Below are positions 14,662 through 15,764 of a stretch of 15,764 nt of DNA, piece by piece; the stretch's first letter is position 1, and the number at the start of each line of letters is the position of its first letter. This stretch comes from an uncultured Bacteroidota bacterium. GTDB taxonomy: Bacteria; Bacteroidota; Bacteroidia; Chitinophagales; Chitinophagaceae. The notes under the pieces were generated by a model. That model worked only from the letters and a program-made list of their open reading frames with translations. It was not told where the DNA came from and ran no database searches. The translations under genes were made by a program, and so were the position numbers. The DNA is taken from positions 1-15,764 of the forward strand of contig CAIRSV010000167.1 in assembly GCA_903881265.1 (NCBI GenBank), given 5' to 3'.

Positions 14662-15764
14662 ATGATAGCACGTCTTCATATGTCAATAAAATCAGTACTC
14701 TTAGCCACATTACTCTTGGTAATGGGCAACCAATTTGCATCGGCTCAAGAGCCTGTTGCCGAGGCGATGCCTTCTGGACACACCACAGAAACAAAGGAAG
14801 AAGGCAAATTAGACATCAAAGGAGAGATCTTCGGGCATATCAGCGACTCGTACGATTGGCATCTTTTCAATATCGGTGAAGGTCACGAGGCCATACAGGT
14901 GTCTGTTCCATTGCCTGTTATCTTATTTAATACGACACACGGATTCACGGTCTTTTTATCAAATAATTTTCACCATGGCCATGAACCATATAATGGATAT
15001 GAACTTTATGTTGAAAATGGCAAGCAAAAAATTCGCGCACAAGATGAAACATCTTTTTATGATATCAGTATCACGAAGAATGTATTGTGTATGTTCATCT
15101 CAATTTTTATTCTTTGGTTTGTAATGACGGGTGTTGCTAAAAAGTACAAGAAAAACGGTATTCACGTAGCGCCTACAGGCATGCAAAATGCGATCGAACC
15201 TATCATCGGATTTATACAAGAAACAGTAGCCAAGCCTTTTCTGGGTAAGCAATACGCGCGTTTTATGCCGTTGTTGTTGACGTTGTTCTTTTTCATTTGG
15301 ACCAACAATCTATTGGGATTATTGCCTTTTGGCTTCAACCTGACAGGAAACATAGCTGTTACCTTATTATTGGCGCTTGTGTTCTTTGTTGTGATGTTAT
15401 TCAACTCCAATAAATATTTCTGGGGTCATATTTTCAACCCACCGGGCGTACCAGGATGGGTAAAAGTGATTTTGGTACCTATTGAGATCTTGAGTAACCT
15501 AGTTATCAAGCCTGCTGCCTTGGCAATACGTCTTTTCGCTAATATTTTTGCAGGACATACGATCATCATCAGTATCGTACTCTTAATTTTCATCTTTTCA
15601 GGCCTTAGCAAAATCGCAGGTATCATTTTTGTACCCGTATCTGTCGGCTTCACGGTCTTTATGTTTTTCCTAGAGTTATTGGTAGCAGCTATTCAGGCTT
15701 TTATCTTTACAAATTTAACCGCAGTATTCATTGGTCAAGCCATCGAAGAGCATCATCATGATGA
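14662..15764 (+). CDS. atpB: F0F1 ATP synthase subunit a, partial (3' end beyond the window)
   Basis: At least 367 codons are open to the right edge. Subunit a forms the proton (or Na+) half-channels of the F0 motor in the inner membrane. Residues 1-29 form a signal peptide ending in FASAQ, followed by a hydrophilic, probably periplasmic extension to about 138; transmembrane segments start near 141-155, 203-222 and 227-250. The essential Arg is R290 in ALAIRLFAN, equivalent to E. coli aR210. H299 occupies the aE219 position and E338 the aH245 position, the reciprocal His/Glu swap known from mitochondria and many bacteria; Q345 matches aQ252. The last codons, rich in E and H, run off the edge, so the stop is not seen. 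A shorter start at the ATG at 14680 is possible, but both leave a signal peptide. The other F0F1 genes probably follow to the right. Confidence 0.93.
   Translation, partial: MIARLHMSIKSVLLATLLLVMGNQFASAQEPVAEAMPSGHTTETKEEGKLDIKGEIFGHISDSYDWHLFNIGEGHEAIQVSVPLPVILFNTTHGFTVFLSNNFHHGHEPYNGYELYVENGKQKIRAQDETSFYDISITKNVLCMFISIFILWFVMTGVAKKYKKNGIHVAPTGMQNAIEPIIGFIQETVAKPFLGKQYARFMPLLLTLFFFIWTNNLLGLLPFGFNLTGNIAVTLLLALVFFVVMLFNSNKYFWGHIFNPPGVPGWVKVILVPIEILSNLVIKPAALAIRLFANIFAGHTIIISIVLLIFIFSGLSKIAGIIFVPVSVGFTVFMFFLELLVAAIQAFIFTNLTAVFIGQAIEEHHHD

Noticed and set aside
14522..14794. Minus-strand frame across the atpB start and intergenic gap
   Set aside because: It overlaps the well-supported atpB signal-peptide region and the 2-epimerase promoter and has no recognisable features.
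1..15764. CRISPR arrays, tRNA/rRNA genes, insertion sequences, attachment sites
   Set aside because: I looked for regular direct repeats, cloverleaf-like sequences, transposase motifs and terminal inverted repeats and found none; nearly all of the window is explained by coding sequence.

Overview
The window looks like a Bacteroidota chromosome segment, roughly 40% GC by eye. The reasons are: no convincing Shine-Dalgarno sites, TAnnTTTG-type -7 promoter elements in front of nearly every transcription unit, an AtpB with an N-terminal signal peptide and periplasmic extension, and protein families typical of Bacteroidota surface-polysaccharide loci. I cannot place it reliably below phylum; a Sphingobacteriia/Chitinophagia-like relative is only a guess.

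Layout. At the left edge, the first 27 codons of a GH24-type lysozyme run off the window on the minus strand (1-81). A polysaccharide (O-antigen or capsule-like) cluster fills 174-14525 as alternating short transcription units. (a) Minus 2357-174: GT4 glycosyltransferase, then a WbpP-like UDP-HexNAc 4-epimerase. (b) Plus 2642-4012: a multi-pass membrane protein, the best candidate for the polymerase (Wzy) or a GT-C enzyme. (c) Minus 5929-4025: an AsnB-type glutamine amidotransferase. (d) Plus 6170-10244: a four-gene cassette with junctions of 2, -1 and 0 nt, encoding a LegB-like 4,6-dehydratase, a short SDR reductase/epimerase, a CBS-domain sugar-phosphate nucleotidyltransferase and a GT4 glycosyltransferase. 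(e) Minus 14525-10241: a WecB/WbpI-like 2-epimerase, a second AsnB-type amidotransferase and another GT-B glycosyltransferase. At the right edge a housekeeping gene, atpB, begins on the plus strand and runs off the window.

How the genes fit together (inference). The 4-epimerase and 2-epimerase would supply GalNAc- and ManNAc-type nucleotide sugars. The plus-strand cassette could activate a hexosamine phosphate, dehydrate it at C4/C6, reduce or epimerise the 4-keto intermediate, and transfer the product. The two amidotransferases could amidate carboxyl groups such as uronic acids. Three GT-B transferases would assemble the repeat unit, and the membrane protein could polymerise it. The window holds no initiating phosphoglycosyltransferase, Wzx flippase, Wzc/Wza export protein or UDP-sugar 6-dehydrogenase, so the cluster is incomplete here and those functions must be encoded elsewhere.

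All intergenic gaps are short, the longest being 284 nt (2358-2641) and 240 nt (5930-6169), and both are divergent promoter regions. I saw no tRNA, rRNA, CRISPR array, insertion sequence or convincing intrinsic terminator. The strongest leads are the compact dehydratase/SDR/CBS-nucleotidyltransferase/GT cassette, a set of -7 elements so close to start codons that leaderless mRNAs are likely, and a pair of amidotransferases with no obvious uronate-forming enzyme nearby.
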